From positions 1 to 6,261 of the forward strand of contig CAMYMY010000321.1 of NCBI GenBank assembly GCA_947259625.1: a stretch of DNA of 6,261 nucleotides, read 5' to 3'. The notes beneath the pieces are model-generated. The model was not told where the DNA came from. It was given only the letters and a program-made list of their open reading frames with translations, and ran no database searches. The translations under genes were made by a program, and so were the position numbers. The stretch comes from an uncultured Kiloniellales bacterium (GTDB taxonomy: Bacteria; Pseudomonadota; Alphaproteobacteria; Kiloniellales; JAKSDN01). Below, piece after piece: positions 5,989 through 6,261 of the stretch (positions within the stretch are counted from its first letter, which is position 1; every line of letters begins with the position of its first letter).

Positions 5989-6261
5989 TCAGGCGCCGCC
6001 GGGCTCCACCTCGGCCGCGTCCTCCTGGTGGCCCAGCTCGAACATGTGGAACAGCACCTCGGGGGGATGGGCGCCGGACAGCACGTACTTGTCGGCGAGG
6101 ATGTAGGTCGGCACGCCCTGGATGCCGATGTGGCGCGCCCGCGCGTCCTCCGCCTTGACGGCCTCGGCATCCTTGTCGCTCTCCAGATAGGCGCGCGCTT
6201 GGGCCGGGTCGAGGCCGGCGGCCTCGGCCGCGGCGACCAGGACGTCGAGGTCGCCGATGTC
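5989..6261 (-). CDS. DsbA-family oxidoreductase, FrnE-like, C-terminal 90 residues (gene leaves the window)
   Basis: The minus strand reads in frame from the window edge to TGA at 5991-5989. The fragment begins DIGDLDVLVAAAEAAGLD, continues through ARAYLESDKDAEAVKAEDAR and IGIQGVPTYILADKYVLSGA, and ends EVEPGGA. This is the usual C-terminal half of FrnE-like members of the DsbA/2-hydroxychromene-2-carboxylate isomerase thioredoxin-fold family: part of the helical insertion, then the GVPTYI stretch with the cis-proline that faces the active site, the last strand with SGA, and the final PPEVL helix. The N-terminal half with the expected CxxC-type active site lies outside the window, so redox activity cannot be confirmed. 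No signal peptide can be judged. Related proteins are usually cytoplasmic and linked to thiol redox or oxidative stress. A different DsbA-like subfamily is possible. Confidence 0.88.
   Translation of the reverse strand, partial: DIGDLDVLVAAAEAAGLDPAQARAYLESDKDAEAVKAEDARARHIGIQGVPTYILADKYVLSGAHPPEVLFHMFELGHQEDAAEVEPGGA

Noticed and set aside
5454..6158. 234-codon plus-strand frame across the last spacer, the small membrane gene and the FrnE-like gene
   Set aside because: Mostly arginine/proline/glycine-rich with no domain signal. The hydrophobic frame from 5581 and the minus-strand FrnE frame explain the same DNA better.

Overview
The window is GC-rich DNA (roughly 70% by eye, with strongly GC-biased third codon positions) that looks like an alphaproteobacterial chromosome. 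The main evidence is the sdhE-mfd gene pair, a linkage common in Alphaproteobacteria, together with the style of the Mfd, SdhE and FrnE-like proteins. A Rhodospirillales-like host is my best guess, but it is an inference. I see no rRNA, tRNA, CRISPR array, insertion sequence or phage gene.

Layout from left to right. Positions 1-113 (minus strand) hold the first 37 codons of an unrecognised gene that leaves the window. It is divergent from the plus-strand cluster, across a 203-base spacer (114-316) that holds several short direct and inverted repeats. On the plus strand follow sdhE (317-580, flavinylation factor of succinate dehydrogenase), mfd (586-4063, transcription-repair coupling factor) and a membrane-anchored class III adenylate cyclase (4095-5435). 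The gaps are 5 and 31 bases, with no terminator between them, so one transcript is plausible. After a 145-base spacer comes a small three-helix membrane protein (5581-5979). It converges, with a 9-base gap, on the C-terminal end of a DsbA-family FrnE-like oxidoreductase on the minus strand (5989-6261, cut by the window edge).

The most notable feature is that mfd is broken as given. The UvrB-like N-terminal half reads in one frame to about 1710. The RNA-polymerase-binding, translocase and C-terminal half reads in the next frame from about 1712. The break lies in a very GC-rich palindrome flanked by short repeats, and about a dozen residues usually found at this point seem to be missing. A small deletion or an assembly collapse fits better than a simple one-base insertion. 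An ATG at 1697, with a Shine-Dalgarno-like GAGG six bases upstream, could in principle start the C-terminal half by itself.

The genes cover respiratory complex assembly (SdhE), DNA repair at stalled transcription (Mfd), cAMP signalling (cyclase) and probably thiol redox chemistry (FrnE-like). They do not form an obvious joint pathway, and I see no convincing undescribed system. What merits follow-up is the mfd lesion, the structured spacer upstream of sdhE, the cyclase attached to the repair cluster, and the small orphan membrane protein with its AT-rich and possibly leaderless start.
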